A DNA stretch of 64,000 nt from Gallionellaceae bacterium (GTDB lineage Bacteria > Pseudomonadota > Gammaproteobacteria > Burkholderiales > Gallionellaceae), in the NCBI GenBank assembly GCA_019753125.1, contig JAIELH010000011.1, positions 97,905 through 161,904 on the forward strand. Reading direction: 5' to 3'. The position numbers and the translations under genes are program-made. Positions 28,949 to 37,663 of the stretch are shown piece by piece; the stretch's first letter is position 1; each line of letters begins with the position of its first letter. The notes beneath the pieces are model-generated. The model was not told the DNA's origin. It worked only from the letters and a program-made list of their open reading frames with translations, and did no database searches.

Positions 28949-30181
28949 TCAGGCTTCATCGCCAATCCTGCTTGCCCATGCGATGGCCTCGTCCTGTGCT
29001 TCCATGATCGTTCCGATAGAAACGTTTATTTGCGTGGCGATTTCATTGGCGGCGTCAAAATCGGCGGCCTCCAGTTTTTCGCACAGCTTGAGCATTTCGC
29101 CCAGCAACCCCTCCCTGGACAGCAATGCGGCACGAATTTCCCTGCCGAGATTGAGCGAATCGACTATTTCCGCCATCGGCATACCGAGCAGCGCATCCAT
29201 CAGCGAGAGCATCCCTACCATGTAGCTTTGATCATGCAGCACGCCATGCTGGTGCGATTTGTGTATCGCGATCAGCTCCAGCAACTTTCCCCGGCGTACA
29301 GCCAGCTCCAGCAACGGCGATGAAAGACCGGTGTCGCTGCCATGTGTGAACATCAGCATCTGCAACCAGCGGTTTAATTGCCGCCGCCCCAGCAGCATCA
29401 GCGCCTGTTGTATCGAATCCACCTTGGCCCGCTGGCCGAATGCCACGGTATTGATCAGACGCAACAGATGATAGCTGAGGCCGGGGTTGCGCTTGAACGT
29501 AAGCTCCAGGACACTGTCGTCAACATCATTGTTGATTTGGCCGAGCAATTGAAGAACATCCATCTTTGCGGGATCGGGGCGCCTCCCGATAATGATGGTT
29601 GGCTTGGCAAAATAATATCCTTGAAACAAATCAAACCCGAACTGCTGGCAGAAATCAAAGTCTTCCGCGCTTTCCACTTTCTTTATGAGCAATTTGAGGT
29701 CGGGCCATTTCCGCAGCTGTGCGACAAGAAGCGGCAGCCCATTGCGCTCCGTAAGCGACAGGTCGATTTTTACGACATCCGCAATATCGAGCAGCGGCAC
29801 GTATCCGTCCGAAAACATCACAACGTCATCCAGCGCGATCTGATAGCCTTTCGCCTTCAATTTATGGCAGCACTCGATGGTCGCTTCGTTAAGCGGTATG
29901 CTTTTCCGCAACTCTATTGTGGTTTGCCCGCGCGGCAGCAAGGTCAGCATGTCGCTCATCAGCAGCTCTTTGCCGACATCGACAAAATACCGGGTGCGCT
30001 CTGAGCCGGCGTGAAGAATTGCATTGAGAATCGCGTTGGCGGTGGCCTCTGCGGGTTCAACGGCGCCGGCGGCAATCATGTCTGTCGATTGATACATCAA
30101 CTCCACGGCCACGCGGTTCTGGCCTTTGCTTAAGATGGGCTGGTAAGCAAACGCATAATTACACAGTGACGTATGACTCAT
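28949..30181 (-). CDS. EAL-HDOD domain signalling protein (probably degenerate EAL)
   Basis: 410 residues. The N-terminal EAL-like domain (1-205) lacks the catalytic EAL signature (VELMYQS at the position of E-A-L) and the usual metal ligands, so phosphodiesterase activity is doubtful. It still has LALDD-like IALDDVVMFSDG. A C-terminal HDOD domain (about 205-400) follows. The architecture is that of the YuxH family, thought to sense or relay cyclic di-GMP rather than degrade it. A PilZ-like protein gene lies immediately upstream on the same strand. Confidence 0.88.
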   Translation of the reverse strand: MSHTSLCNYAFAYQPILSKGQNRVAVELMYQSTDMIAAGAVEPAEATANAILNAILHAGSERTRYFVDVGKELLMSDMLTLLPRGQTTIELRKSIPLNEATIECCHKLKAKGYQIALDDVVMFSDGYVPLLDIADVVKIDLSLTERNGLPLLVAQLRKWPDLKLLIKKVESAEDFDFCQQFGFDLFQGYYFAKPTIIIGRRPDPAKMDVLQLLGQINNDVDDSVLELTFKRNPGLSYHLLRLINTVAFGQRAKVDSIQQALMLLGRRQLNRWLQMLMFTHGSDTGLSSPLLELAVRRGKLLELIAIHKSHQHGVLHDQSYMVGMLSLMDALLGMPMAEIVDSLNLGREIRAALLSREGLLGEMLKLCEKLEAADFDAANEIATQINVSIGTIMEAQDEAIAWASRIGDEA

Positions 30182-30314
30182 TCAATTTCCCCCTCAACGT
30201 TCGAGCCGGAAAAACCCAAATAACTCGTTGCGCAGTATAAATGCAGACGCTGAAATTTACCCGGGAATATTGCCTCACTTCCTTCGCCAGCCCGGCCCGA
30301 TAGATCGCCTGATG

Positions 30315-31850
30315 TCATGTTTCTTCTGCAACGCCTTCCTGCTGGATAACGCGGAATTTGGCCAAGTCGTAATCCATACCTTTTTCCTGGAGTTCGCCAG
30401 AGAGCAGCAAATAGCTTTGCCCTTTCAGCTGCGTCTGCAAACTGCGCTGCGCTGAAAATGTGCCCCCCTTCATCAGCAAGCGCGCCTCGCCGGATGCACC
30501 ACCTTGTCTGGCTTGCAGCCACAGCGCGGACTGCCCGTCGCCTCCCGGCACGCCTCCGCCGCTCTGATTCAGTTCCACACCGGCAACCTGGCTGGTCAGC
30601 ATTTCTGCGCCCACATGCAAGCGGTTGTTATCGTCACGCCTCAGGCGGCGCACTACCGCCGCCCCCCAATGCGCCACGCCGTCCGGTTGCGTTCCGAGCA
30701 GGCTGCCGATACGTATGCCGTCCGAGCCTTGCGTGGTTAACACGGCACGAAAGCCGCTGGCGCTGATGTCTTCAACTCTCCAGCGCATCGGTTGCTCCTT
30801 GCTGAGGTCCAGCCCGGTTCCGGTGGATTCGAGCAACCTGGCAAAACCATTCACCACATTCAGGTTGACGTTGATACCGCGTCGCGGAGCGCGCCGCGAC
30901 GGCGGGTTAACGAGATAGGTCAGCAATTGTTGCGCGGCCTCACGCACGAGTTCCGCTCCATATGTTCCGCCCAAATTCAGGGACTCCGGAACAATATTTT
31001 TTTCCAGCGCCTGGAGCAGCGCCTCCAGTTTCGGTTGCATTGCCGCCATGCCGATGAAGCGTATGGATGGGCCGGCTTTGCTGCCTAGCTTGGCCAGCAT
31101 TGGCGCAGACGGGTGATCCAGATCGAAGCTGAACATACAGCTCTCGTCCTGTATCGCGCTGAGCGCAATGCTGGAGCGGTACTGGCCTGTTATACGTTCG
31201 CTCAGATGGATATGCAATGGTCTCATTGTGCTGACACCGCAGCCGTACCATCCGAGCAGGTGCCCAAGTTCGTATTTCACCGTTGTGTCACCGGCTGCGC
31301 CTGAGTAAAGGACAACAGGCTTGTCCAGGTATTCATGCTGTTCTGCATGTTGCCAAAGCCTGGCAGCATTGCTCCAGATCGCGCTATCGACCGTGCCGTA
31401 ACGCGCACAGATATATTTCAGCTGCCCGGTCAGCGCATACGCCGCGCGTGCCGCCAGCAAAGGCTCTTGCGCCTTGAGTGCGGCAACCCCCTTGTCGCCA
31501 TCGCAGCCGCGCCTGAACAGCGCGAAATAAGCCCGTGCGGCGTGGTTGAAATAATTGCCCAGCACCAGCCACAAACGATTCTCCTGAAATTTATTCAGTT
31601 CGTTCGGTGTAAAATAATCGCGTGCCAGCTTGCGCACACACGGCTGGGCGGCTTCATCCAGCAGGCGCAACACAGCAAACTGGTGCTCCGCTTTGAAGTC
31701 AGCATTGTCCGATACCGACTCAATCCAGTCCGTCAATTCCGCGAGCGTCTTGTGCGCGTCATTTTTCGGCAGCTCATCCAGAAATGCCTGTGCAGACTTG
31801 ATATCCGACATCGGATGATCAGATTTTTTGCCAAATATGCCCGATAACAT
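30315..31850 (-). CDS. PilZ-like domain protein of unknown function
   Basis: 511 residues, no signal peptide or membrane segment. The first 330 residues are helical and unrecognised. Residues about 335-440 look like a PilZ domain, the cyclic di-GMP receptor fold: SRRAPRRGINVN supplies the Arg-rich switch and WRVEDISASGFRAVL the D-x-S-x-x-G strand. A GAGGTG site precedes the ATG. It lies next to the EAL-HDOD gene, consistent with a second-messenger pair. Ligand binding is inferred from motif shape only. Confidence 0.65.
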   Translation of the reverse strand: MLSGIFGKKSDHPMSDIKSAQAFLDELPKNDAHKTLAELTDWIESVSDNADFKAEHQFAVLRLLDEAAQPCVRKLARDYFTPNELNKFQENRLWLVLGNYFNHAARAYFALFRRGCDGDKGVAALKAQEPLLAARAAYALTGQLKYICARYGTVDSAIWSNAARLWQHAEQHEYLDKPVVLYSGAAGDTTVKYELGHLLGWYGCGVSTMRPLHIHLSERITGQYRSSIALSAIQDESCMFSFDLDHPSAPMLAKLGSKAGPSIRFIGMAAMQPKLEALLQALEKNIVPESLNLGGTYGAELVREAAQQLLTYLVNPPSRRAPRRGINVNLNVVNGFARLLESTGTGLDLSKEQPMRWRVEDISASGFRAVLTTQGSDGIRIGSLLGTQPDGVAHWGAAVVRRLRRDDNNRLHVGAEMLTSQVAGVELNQSGGGVPGGDGQSALWLQARQGGASGEARLLMKGGTFSAQRSLQTQLKGQSYLLLSGELQEKGMDYDLAKFRVIQQEGVAEET

Positions 31851-31933
31851 TTATCACCTCGCTAATATATTGCCTGCCATCATGGCAATATAACCACAAA
31901 ATGCTGCTGAATATATACTAAAGGAAACATAAC

Positions 31934-32629
31934 TTGATCCTGTGGCTTGCTGACAACGCCCAATTCCCGCCGGTCTCGCGTGCGTTGCGTTCACCCAATG
32001 GCCTGCTCGCGGCGGGCGGCAACCTGTCCGCGCCGCGCCTGCTGGAAGCCTACCGGAACGGGATATTCCCATGGTTCAGCCCCGGTGAGCCGATATTATG
32101 GTGGAGTCCGGATCCGCGCATGACGCTGGTTCCGGGCGAATTCAAGATTTCGCGCTCGCTGGGCAAGGTGTTGCGCAACACCGCCTATCAGGTGCGCACC
32201 GATACCGCCTTCGAGCAGGTCATGCGCGCCTGCGCCGCGCCGCGCGGCGCAGGCGGCAGCACGTGGATCAGCGAAGAGATAATCGCCGCCTATTGCGCGC
32301 TGCATCGGCACGGCCATGCGCACTCGGTGGAAACCTGGATGGACGGCAGGCTGGAAGGCGGCTTGTATGGCGTCAGCATCGGGCGCATGTTCTATGGCGA
32401 ATCGATGTTCAGCTTCAGAAGCAACGCATCGAAGGTCGCGCTGGCGCATCTCGCCAGACAGCTCGAACGCTGGCAATTCGGCATGATCGATTGCCAGATG
32501 AATACCGCACATCTTGCCTCGCTCGGCGCGCGCGAAATTCCGCGCAATGAATTCATCATTCGGCTGCGGGAATTGATAAACTGTGCGCCAGTCGCCAACT
32601 GGCAATTTGACCCCGACATTTTTGCATGA
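31934..32629 (+). CDS. aat: Leucyl/phenylalanyl-tRNA--protein transferase
   Basis: 231 residues: [26 protein letters not shown] and [10 protein letters not shown] at the N-terminus, [30 protein letters not shown] in the core. It adds Leu or Phe to N-terminal Arg/Lys of proteins, marking them for ClpS/ClpAP. It is coupled by ATGA to bpt, making an N-end-rule operon. Confidence 0.97.
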   Translation: MILWLADNAQFPPVSRALRSPNGLLAAGGNLSAPRLLEAYRNGIFPWFSPGEPILWWSPDPRMTLVPGEFKISRSLGKVLRNTAYQVRTDTAFEQVMRACAAPRGAGGSTWISEEIIAAYCALHRHGHAHSVETWMDGRLEGGLYGVSIGRMFYGESMFSFRSNASKVALAHLARQLERWQFGMIDCQMNTAHLASLGAREIPRNEFIIRLRELINCAPVANWQFDPDIFA

Positions 32630-33390
32630 ACCTGCTCGACGACATCCCGCTCACCGCGCTGCATTTTTACCTGACCGCGCCCTACCCATGCAGCTACCTG
32701 CCGGGCAAACAGGCATGTTCGCAGGTCGCCACCCCCGCGTTCCTGATCAACACAGCGGTATATTCCGAGCTGGTGCTGCACGGTTTCCGCCGCAGCGGAA
32801 CCTATACCTACCGCCCCCATTGTGACGGCTGCCGCGCCTGCGTGCCGCTACGCGTGCTGGCGAAGCAGTTCACCGCAAACCGCTCGCAACGGCGCGCCTG
32901 GAAACAACATGCCCATCTTGAGGCCACACTGCACCCGCTACAGGGCAAGCCCGAATATTACGACCTTTACCAACGCTACCAGCGTGCCCGCCACCAGGGC
33001 GGCGGTATGGATAATGACGACCGCGAGTCATACCAGAATTTTCTGTTGCAAAGCAGCGTCGATTCGCTGCTGGTGGAATTCCGCGAACCCTTCGACCATG
33101 CTCAGGACAGGCAAGGCGTACTGCGCATGGTCAGCGTAATCGATTTGCTCAGCAACGGCCTGTCGTCGGTATACACTTTCTACGAACCCGATCTGCCGCG
33201 TGCGCGCCTCGGGATTTACAATGTGCTGTGGCAAATCGAGTTATGCCGCAAGCTTGACCTGGATTTTGTCTACCTGGGCTATTGGATCGAACACAGCCGC
33301 AAGATGGCCTACAAGACCCAATACCGCCCGGCACAAGGTTTGATGGATGGCGTTTGGCAATCGCTCGACGGAAAATTGCCTACAATTTAA
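32626..33390 (+). CDS. bpt: Aspartate/glutamate leucyltransferase with in-frame insertion
   Basis: 254 residues. Cys-rich N-terminus [15 protein letters not shown] and [16 protein letters not shown], then the GNAT-like core [24 protein letters not shown]. It transfers Leu to N-terminal Asp/Glu. Nine residues, PFDHAQDRQ (155-163), interrupt the normally continuous EFRE...GVLRM strand pair; their DNA resembles a widespread repeat core. The flanking family sequence is intact, so the gene is probably functional. Confidence 0.94.
   Translation: MNLLDDIPLTALHFYLTAPYPCSYLPGKQACSQVATPAFLINTAVYSELVLHGFRRSGTYTYRPHCDGCRACVPLRVLAKQFTANRSQRRAWKQHAHLEATLHPLQGKPEYYDLYQRYQRARHQGGGMDNDDRESYQNFLLQSSVDSLLVEFREPFDHAQDRQGVLRMVSVIDLLSNGLSSVYTFYEPDLPRARLGIYNVLWQIELCRKLDLDFVYLGYWIEHSRKMAYKTQYRPAQGLMDGVWQSLDGKLPTI
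33088..33114 (+). repeat. 27-bp in-frame repeat in bpt
   Basis: CCCTTCGACCATGCTCAGGA plus ACAGGCA resembles the CTTCGACAAGCTCAGGACAGG core seen as dispersed repeats in many genomes (from memory). It adds nine codons without a frameshift. Confidence 0.65.
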
Positions 33391-33411
33391 AGAGTCACCG
33401 AAGGTATCTGC

Positions 33412-34455
33412 ATGTACTCACTATCGCGCTCCGCGCTGTTCCGGTTTGACCCGGAGACCGCACACCACCTCACGCTCGGGGGTCTGCGCACCGCGTATGC
33501 ACTGGGTTTGAGCGGCCTGATCGCGCAACGCCCCACCGACGACCCGCACACTGCGATGGGGTTAACCTTCCCCAACCCGGTCGGCCTCGCCGCCGGGCTC
33601 GACAAAAACGGCGACTGCATCGACGGGCTGGCGGCACTCGGTTTCGGCTTCATTGAAATCGGCACCATCACACCGCTGCCGCAGCCCGGCAACACCAGGC
33701 CGCGCCTGTTCCGGCTGCCGCAGGCCAACGCCATCATCAACCGCATGGGCTTCAACAATGACGGCGTGGACAAGCTGATCGAGAATGTGCGGCACGCCGA
33801 TTATCGCGGCATTCTCGGCATCAACATCGGCAAGAATGCCGCCACACCGATCGAACATGCGGCGGAGGATTACCTGATCTGCCTGCGCAAGGTATATGCC
33901 CACGCCAGCTATATCACCGTCAACATCTCTTCACCCAACACCAAGAACCTGCGCCAGTTGCAGGGTGAGGGCGCGCTGGATCACTTGCTGATGCTGCTCA
34001 AAGCCGAACAGCAGAAACTTGCCGATGCACACGGGAAATATGTGCCCATCGCACTGAAGATTGCGCCGGACATCGAAGATGAACAGATCGCACAGATCGC
34101 GCGCCTGTTGGTACTGCATCGCATCGACGGCGTGATCGCGACCAACACCACGCTGTCGCGCGAAGGTGTCGACAATCTGCCGCATGGCACGGAAAACGGC
34201 GGACTTTCCGGTGCACCGCTCCGCGAAAAATCCACTGCCGTGATTCGCCGGCTCGCCGCCGAACTGCAAGCCTGCGCCGAACAAAAAGGGAGCAGCGTGC
34301 CGCCGATCATCGGCGCAGGCGGCATCCTGAGCGGGGCAGATGCGGCGGAAAAGATCAGCGCCGGTGCGGCGCTGGTGCAGCTCTACAGCGGCCTGATCTA
34401 TCGCGGCCCGGCATTGGTGGCGGAATGCTGTGCAGCGATTCGCTCCTTATCTTGA
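33412..34455 (+). CDS. pyrD: Dihydroorotate dehydrogenase (quinone), class 2
   Basis: 347 residues. An N-terminal amphipathic helix pair ([21 protein letters not shown]) targets the membrane and quinone pool, the FMN barrel contains [19 protein letters not shown], and the catalytic base Ser is in [42 protein letters not shown] is the phosphate-binding end. It performs the fourth pyrimidine step. Confidence 0.97.
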   Translation: MYSLSRSALFRFDPETAHHLTLGGLRTAYALGLSGLIAQRPTDDPHTAMGLTFPNPVGLAAGLDKNGDCIDGLAALGFGFIEIGTITPLPQPGNTRPRLFRLPQANAIINRMGFNNDGVDKLIENVRHADYRGILGINIGKNAATPIEHAAEDYLICLRKVYAHASYITVNISSPNTKNLRQLQGEGALDHLLMLLKAEQQKLADAHGKYVPIALKIAPDIEDEQIAQIARLLVLHRIDGVIATNTTLSREGVDNLPHGTENGGLSGAPLREKSTAVIRRLAAELQACAEQKGSSVPPIIGAGGILSGADAAEKISAGAALVQLYSGLIYRGPALVAECCAAIRSLS

Positions 34456-34492
34456 ACTTGCCAGGGAAAACTCCAGGTTTATAGGCGGCATC

Positions 34493-34978
34493 ATGTTCAA
34501 TGTGATTCTGTATCAACCCGAGATACCGCCGAATACCGGCAACATCATCCGGCTATGCGCCAACACAGGCTGTCATCTGCATTTGATCAGGCCGCTCGGA
34601 TTCACGCTCGAAGACAAGCAGCTGCTGCGCGCCGGGCTGGATTATCACGAATTCGCAACATTGCGCGTGCATGACACTTTGCCGGATTGCCTGTCGGCCT
34701 TCGACCCGGCACGCGTCTTTGCGCTGACCACCAAAGGCTCGCAGGCTTTTCATCGAGTACATTATCAGGCCGGTGATGCGTTCCTGTTCGGGCCGGAAAG
34801 CCGCGGCCTGCCCGCCGGGATACTCGAACAATTCGACACGGCCCGGCGCGTGCGCCTGCCGATGCTGCCGGATAGCCGCAGCCTGAATTTGTCGAACACC
34901 GTGGCGGTAACCGTATATGAGGCGTGGCGGCAATGCGAATTCGCAGGGGCAGGTCAAGAACTGAGGGCTGAGGACTGA
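34493..34978 (+). CDS. trmL: tRNA (cytidine/uridine-2'-O)-methyltransferase TrmL
   Basis: 161 residues of the SPOUT class: LYQPEIPPNTGNIIRLCANTG, LFGPESRGLPAGIL and the knot RLPMLPDSRSLNLSNTVAVTVYEA. It methylates the wobble 2'-O of tRNA-Leu. The ATG at 34493 is the family start. The last ten codons (GAGQELRAED) look like a repeat-derived tail; the stop lies in an 8-bp inverted repeat (34971-34978 with 35017-35024). Confidence 0.93.
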   Translation: MFNVILYQPEIPPNTGNIIRLCANTGCHLHLIRPLGFTLEDKQLLRAGLDYHEFATLRVHDTLPDCLSAFDPARVFALTTKGSQAFHRVHYQAGDAFLFGPESRGLPAGILEQFDTARRVRLPMLPDSRSLNLSNTVAVTVYEAWRQCEFAGAGQELRAED

Positions 34979-35024
34979 AAACCGGAGAAAGCGCCACCCC
35001 GCTTTTTACTCGGCACTCAGTCCT
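34971..35024. terminator. Hairpins between convergent trmL and gpsA
   Basis: An inner stem AAAGCG/CGCTTT (34988-34993, 35000-35005) followed by two more T gives a weak plus-strand terminator. It lies inside a wider inverted repeat AGGACTGA/TCAGTCCT. Confidence 0.45.
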
Positions 35025-35030
35025 GCTTTA

Positions 35031-36041
35031 TTACTGATTGAATTCCAGATTCGGCGCGCGGTTCAACAGCTCGGCTACGGCGTCTGCGGCGGGGACGTGC
35101 TCGTAGAGAATACGGTACACGGCTTCGCAAATCGGCATCGCAACGCCCGTGCGTTGCGCGAGGCGATGCACTTCGCGCACTGTGTAAACCCCCTCGGCGA
35201 CATGTCTGAGCCGGCGCAGAATTTCCGGCAAGTCATGCTGTTGCGCCAGCAGCAGGCCGACCTGGCGGTTGCGCGACAAATCCCCGGTGCAAGTAAGAAT
35301 CAGATCGCCCGCACCAGACAAGCCGCCCAGCGTCTCCGGGCGCCCGCCGAGCTTCAAGCCAAGCCGGGTAATTTCGGCCAGCCCGCGCGTCAGCAGGGCG
35401 GCGCGCGCGTTATGCCCCAGCCCCATGCCATCGCAAACGCCGGCGGCAATCGCCAGCACATTTTTTACCGCGCCGCCCACTTCCACGCCGGCCACATCGG
35501 TGCTGGCGTAAATGCGCAAATAGGCATGATGCAACGCATGCGCCGTGTTGCGCGCAAACTCCTCATTGCTTGAGGCAAGCGTCAGCGCGGTAGGCAAGCC
35601 GCGTGCGACCTCCTGCGCAAAACTGGGGCCGGACAAAACACCGCAGGAAATTCCATCGGGCAACACCTCCGCCACAACCTGATGCGGTAATTGTGCGGTC
35701 TCCGCTTCGAAACCCTTGCATAACCATATCAGACCAATGCCTGCCCTGATCCTGCCGGAAGAGCGGCATTGGGCAAATTGTTGCAGTATCGTACGCAGTG
35801 CGGCCGTCGGCACGGCGATGATTGCCAGATCGGCATCTGCCAGTGAGACCGGAAAGTCCGCACTCAATTCAAGGTTGGCAGGCAGTGGAATGTCCGGAAG
35901 ATAGCGTTGGTTGCAGCGTGCGGTGCGCATTGCCCCGATTTGTGCGGCATCGCGCGCCCACAGCGTGACACGGTGATGTGCCGCCAGGCTGATGGCGAGA
36001 GCCGTTCCCCATGCGCCCGCACCGATAACGGTAATATTCAT
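35031..36041 (-). CDS. gpsA: Glycerol-3-phosphate dehydrogenase [NAD(P)+]
   Basis: 336 residues. Rossmann motif VIGAGAWGTALAISLA, then LCKGFEAETAQLPH, GVLSGPSFAQEVARGLPTAL, catalytic Lys in GGAVKNVLAIAAG and GLSGAGDLILTCTGDLSRNRQVG. It makes sn-glycerol 3-phosphate for phospholipids. Last gene of a long minus-strand run that includes secB and grxC, a standard proteobacterial neighbour set. Confidence 0.97.
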   Translation of the reverse strand: MNITVIGAGAWGTALAISLAAHHRVTLWARDAAQIGAMRTARCNQRYLPDIPLPANLELSADFPVSLADADLAIIAVPTAALRTILQQFAQCRSSGRIRAGIGLIWLCKGFEAETAQLPHQVVAEVLPDGISCGVLSGPSFAQEVARGLPTALTLASSNEEFARNTAHALHHAYLRIYASTDVAGVEVGGAVKNVLAIAAGVCDGMGLGHNARAALLTRGLAEITRLGLKLGGRPETLGGLSGAGDLILTCTGDLSRNRQVGLLLAQQHDLPEILRRLRHVAEGVYTVREVHRLAQRTGVAMPICEAVYRILYEHVPAADAVAELLNRAPNLEFNQ

Positions 36042-36047
36042 ATCTGG

Positions 36048-36497
36048 TTAGTCGCCCCAGACATCGGTACTGCGCGCATAGCCGACGTTGCCATCCTGGT
36101 GCCGCACCTTGACCCATCCGGTTCCGGTTGATTCAAGGCGCTCCAGCACTACCTGCTGCCGCACCTGAAACAACCTGGTTGCGCCGCTATCGGGTTCTGC
36201 GTAAACATCCAGCAGCAGCGGCAATGCAAACACATAGCGCTTGTTGCTCAATACACGTTTCTCAACCCAATATAGCCCGCCGGAACGGTCGCGCACCTTG
36301 ATCCAATTGTCCAGCGCGACAACCTGCTCGAAAGGCATGTAGCGATTTACGACGAAGAGTTTTTTTGCCTTGAGCGAAGGCGCGTCGTAAAGCACCGCAT
36401 TGCTCTCGCTGACCGACACGTAATCCACTGCATGCGCCGCCGTGCCGCACAGCAGCGCAAATAAAGCGAGCCAATGCAGTGGAGTAACGAACTTCAT
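36048..36497 (-). CDS. Secreted SH3-domain protein
   Basis: 149 residues. A cleavable signal peptide (LHWLALFALLCGTAAHA) is followed by two bacterial SH3-like repeats: about 25-90 (VSESNAVLYDAPSLKAKKLFVV) and 95-149 (VYAEPDSGATRLFQVRQQVVLERLESTGTGW). Such periplasmic domains often bind cell-wall peptides. The ATG shares a base with the secB stop (TAATG), which indicates translational coupling and fixes this start. Confidence 0.85.
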   Translation of the reverse strand: MKFVTPLHWLALFALLCGTAAHAVDYVSVSESNAVLYDAPSLKAKKLFVVNRYMPFEQVVALDNWIKVRDRSGGLYWVEKRVLSNKRYVFALPLLLDVYAEPDSGATRLFQVRQQVVLERLESTGTGWVKVRHQDGNVGYARSTDVWGD

Positions 36498-36964
36498 TAA
36501 TGTGTGGTTGCGGATGCTGCCGCCATGGCCTGCTGTTTTTGCTGCTGGTAGAGAATCTCGAAATTGACCGGGCTCAGCATTATCGGCGCAAACCCGCCGC
36601 GAACCGACATATCGGAAACAACCTCGCGCAAATACGGGAACAGTATGTTGGGGCACATCACCGCCAGCACCGATTCCACATCCTCTTTGGGCAGGTTGGA
36701 TAACCGGAAGATGCCGGCCTGTTTGCTTTCAATCAGGAACATCACCTTCTCGCCGATCTTGGCCGTTACCGTGGCGGTGACCGCCACCTCGAACACATCT
36801 CCCTCGATCGACGCGGCCTGGCTGTTCAACTGCACATCGATTTGCGGGCTCTCGCGCTCCAGAAAAATATGCGGCGCATTCGGGATTTCCAGCGAGAGAT
36901 CCTTTACGTAAATTTTTTCAATGTTGAACGAAGGCTGGTTATTTTCCTGTGCTGCTTCAGTCAT
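36497..36964 (-). CDS. secB: Protein-export chaperone SecB
   Basis: 155 residues: FNIEKIYVKDLSLEIPNAP, then IDVQLNSQAA, FEVAVTATVTAKIGEKVMFLIE and the C-terminal LPKEDVESVLAVMCPNILFPYLREVVSDMSVRGGF. It keeps preproteins unfolded for SecA. It lies 16 bases after grxC. Confidence 0.97.
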   Translation of the reverse strand: MTEAAQENNQPSFNIEKIYVKDLSLEIPNAPHIFLERESPQIDVQLNSQAASIEGDVFEVAVTATVTAKIGEKVMFLIESKQAGIFRLSNLPKEDVESVLAVMCPNILFPYLREVVSDMSVRGGFAPIMLSPVNFEILYQQQKQQAMAAASATTH

Positions 36965-36980
36965 GCTGTTTCTCCGATGG

Positions 36981-37238
36981 TTATTTTGCTAAAAGTTGAT
37001 CCAGTTCACCGGCACGATCAAGCGCTACCAGATCGTCATAGCCGCCGACATGCTGCCCGTTGATGTAAATTTGCGGCACCGTGCGCCGCCCGGTTTTTTC
37101 CATCATCTCGACGCGCAACTCTGGCTGCAAATCCACACGTATCTTTTCGATTTCCGTGATATTTTTGCCGCGCAGGAACTGCTCGGCGCGGTCGCAATAA
37201 GGGCACGTTGCAGTGCTGTACATGATTACCTTTGCCAT
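36981..37238 (-). CDS. grxC: Glutaredoxin 3
   Basis: 85 residues. The dithiol active site is ATCPYCDRAEQFL, the cis-Pro GSH-binding loop RRTVPQIYINGQHVGGYDD. It overlaps the rhodanese stop by one base (TAATG). Confidence 0.96.
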   Translation of the reverse strand: MAKVIMYSTATCPYCDRAEQFLRGKNITEIEKIRVDLQPELRVEMMEKTGRRTVPQIYINGQHVGGYDDLVALDRAGELDQLLAK

Positions 37239-37663
37239 TATTTTTTCCCCGTTGTTTTTTCCAGCGGCAGGCTGGACTTCTCCCAGGCCATGATGCCGCC
37301 AGCCAGGCTATAAGCATTGGCAAACCCAAGCTTGCCCAGCATCGCACACGCCCTGGCGGAGCGGCCGCCGCTGCGGCAAACCGCCACGATTGGCCGCTCC
37401 TTGTATTTTTCCAGCTCACCGGCGCGTTCGCCCAGCTTGCCGAGCGGGATCAGCATCGCGTTCAGCACATGCCCGGTCTTGTATTCGGCGTCTTCGCGCA
37501 CATCCAGCACCAGGGCATTCTTGTGGTTGATCAGCTGCAAAGCGGCAACGCAATCTACCTCATTGACGCCGCGAACGCGGTTGCCGAACAGCGACCACAG
37601 CAGCATGGCGCCGCTGATCATCGCGAGTGAGATCGGAAGCATGTTAATGATGATGAACTGCAC
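37238..37663 (-). CDS. Membrane-anchored rhodanese-like protein
   Basis: 141 residues. An N-terminal membrane helix (MLPISLAMISGAMLLWSLF) is followed by a single rhodanese domain with active Cys in PIVAVCRSGGRSARA. This YibN-like architecture beside grxC and secB is common in proteobacteria. It can carry persulfide sulfur. Its start overlaps the end of the PglL-like gene by 20 bases. Confidence 0.92.
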   Translation of the reverse strand: MQFIIINMLPISLAMISGAMLLWSLFGNRVRGVNEVDCVAALQLINHKNALVLDVREDAEYKTGHVLNAMLIPLGKLGERAGELEKYKERPIVAVCRSGGRSARACAMLGKLGFANAYSLAGGIMAWEKSSLPLEKTTGKK

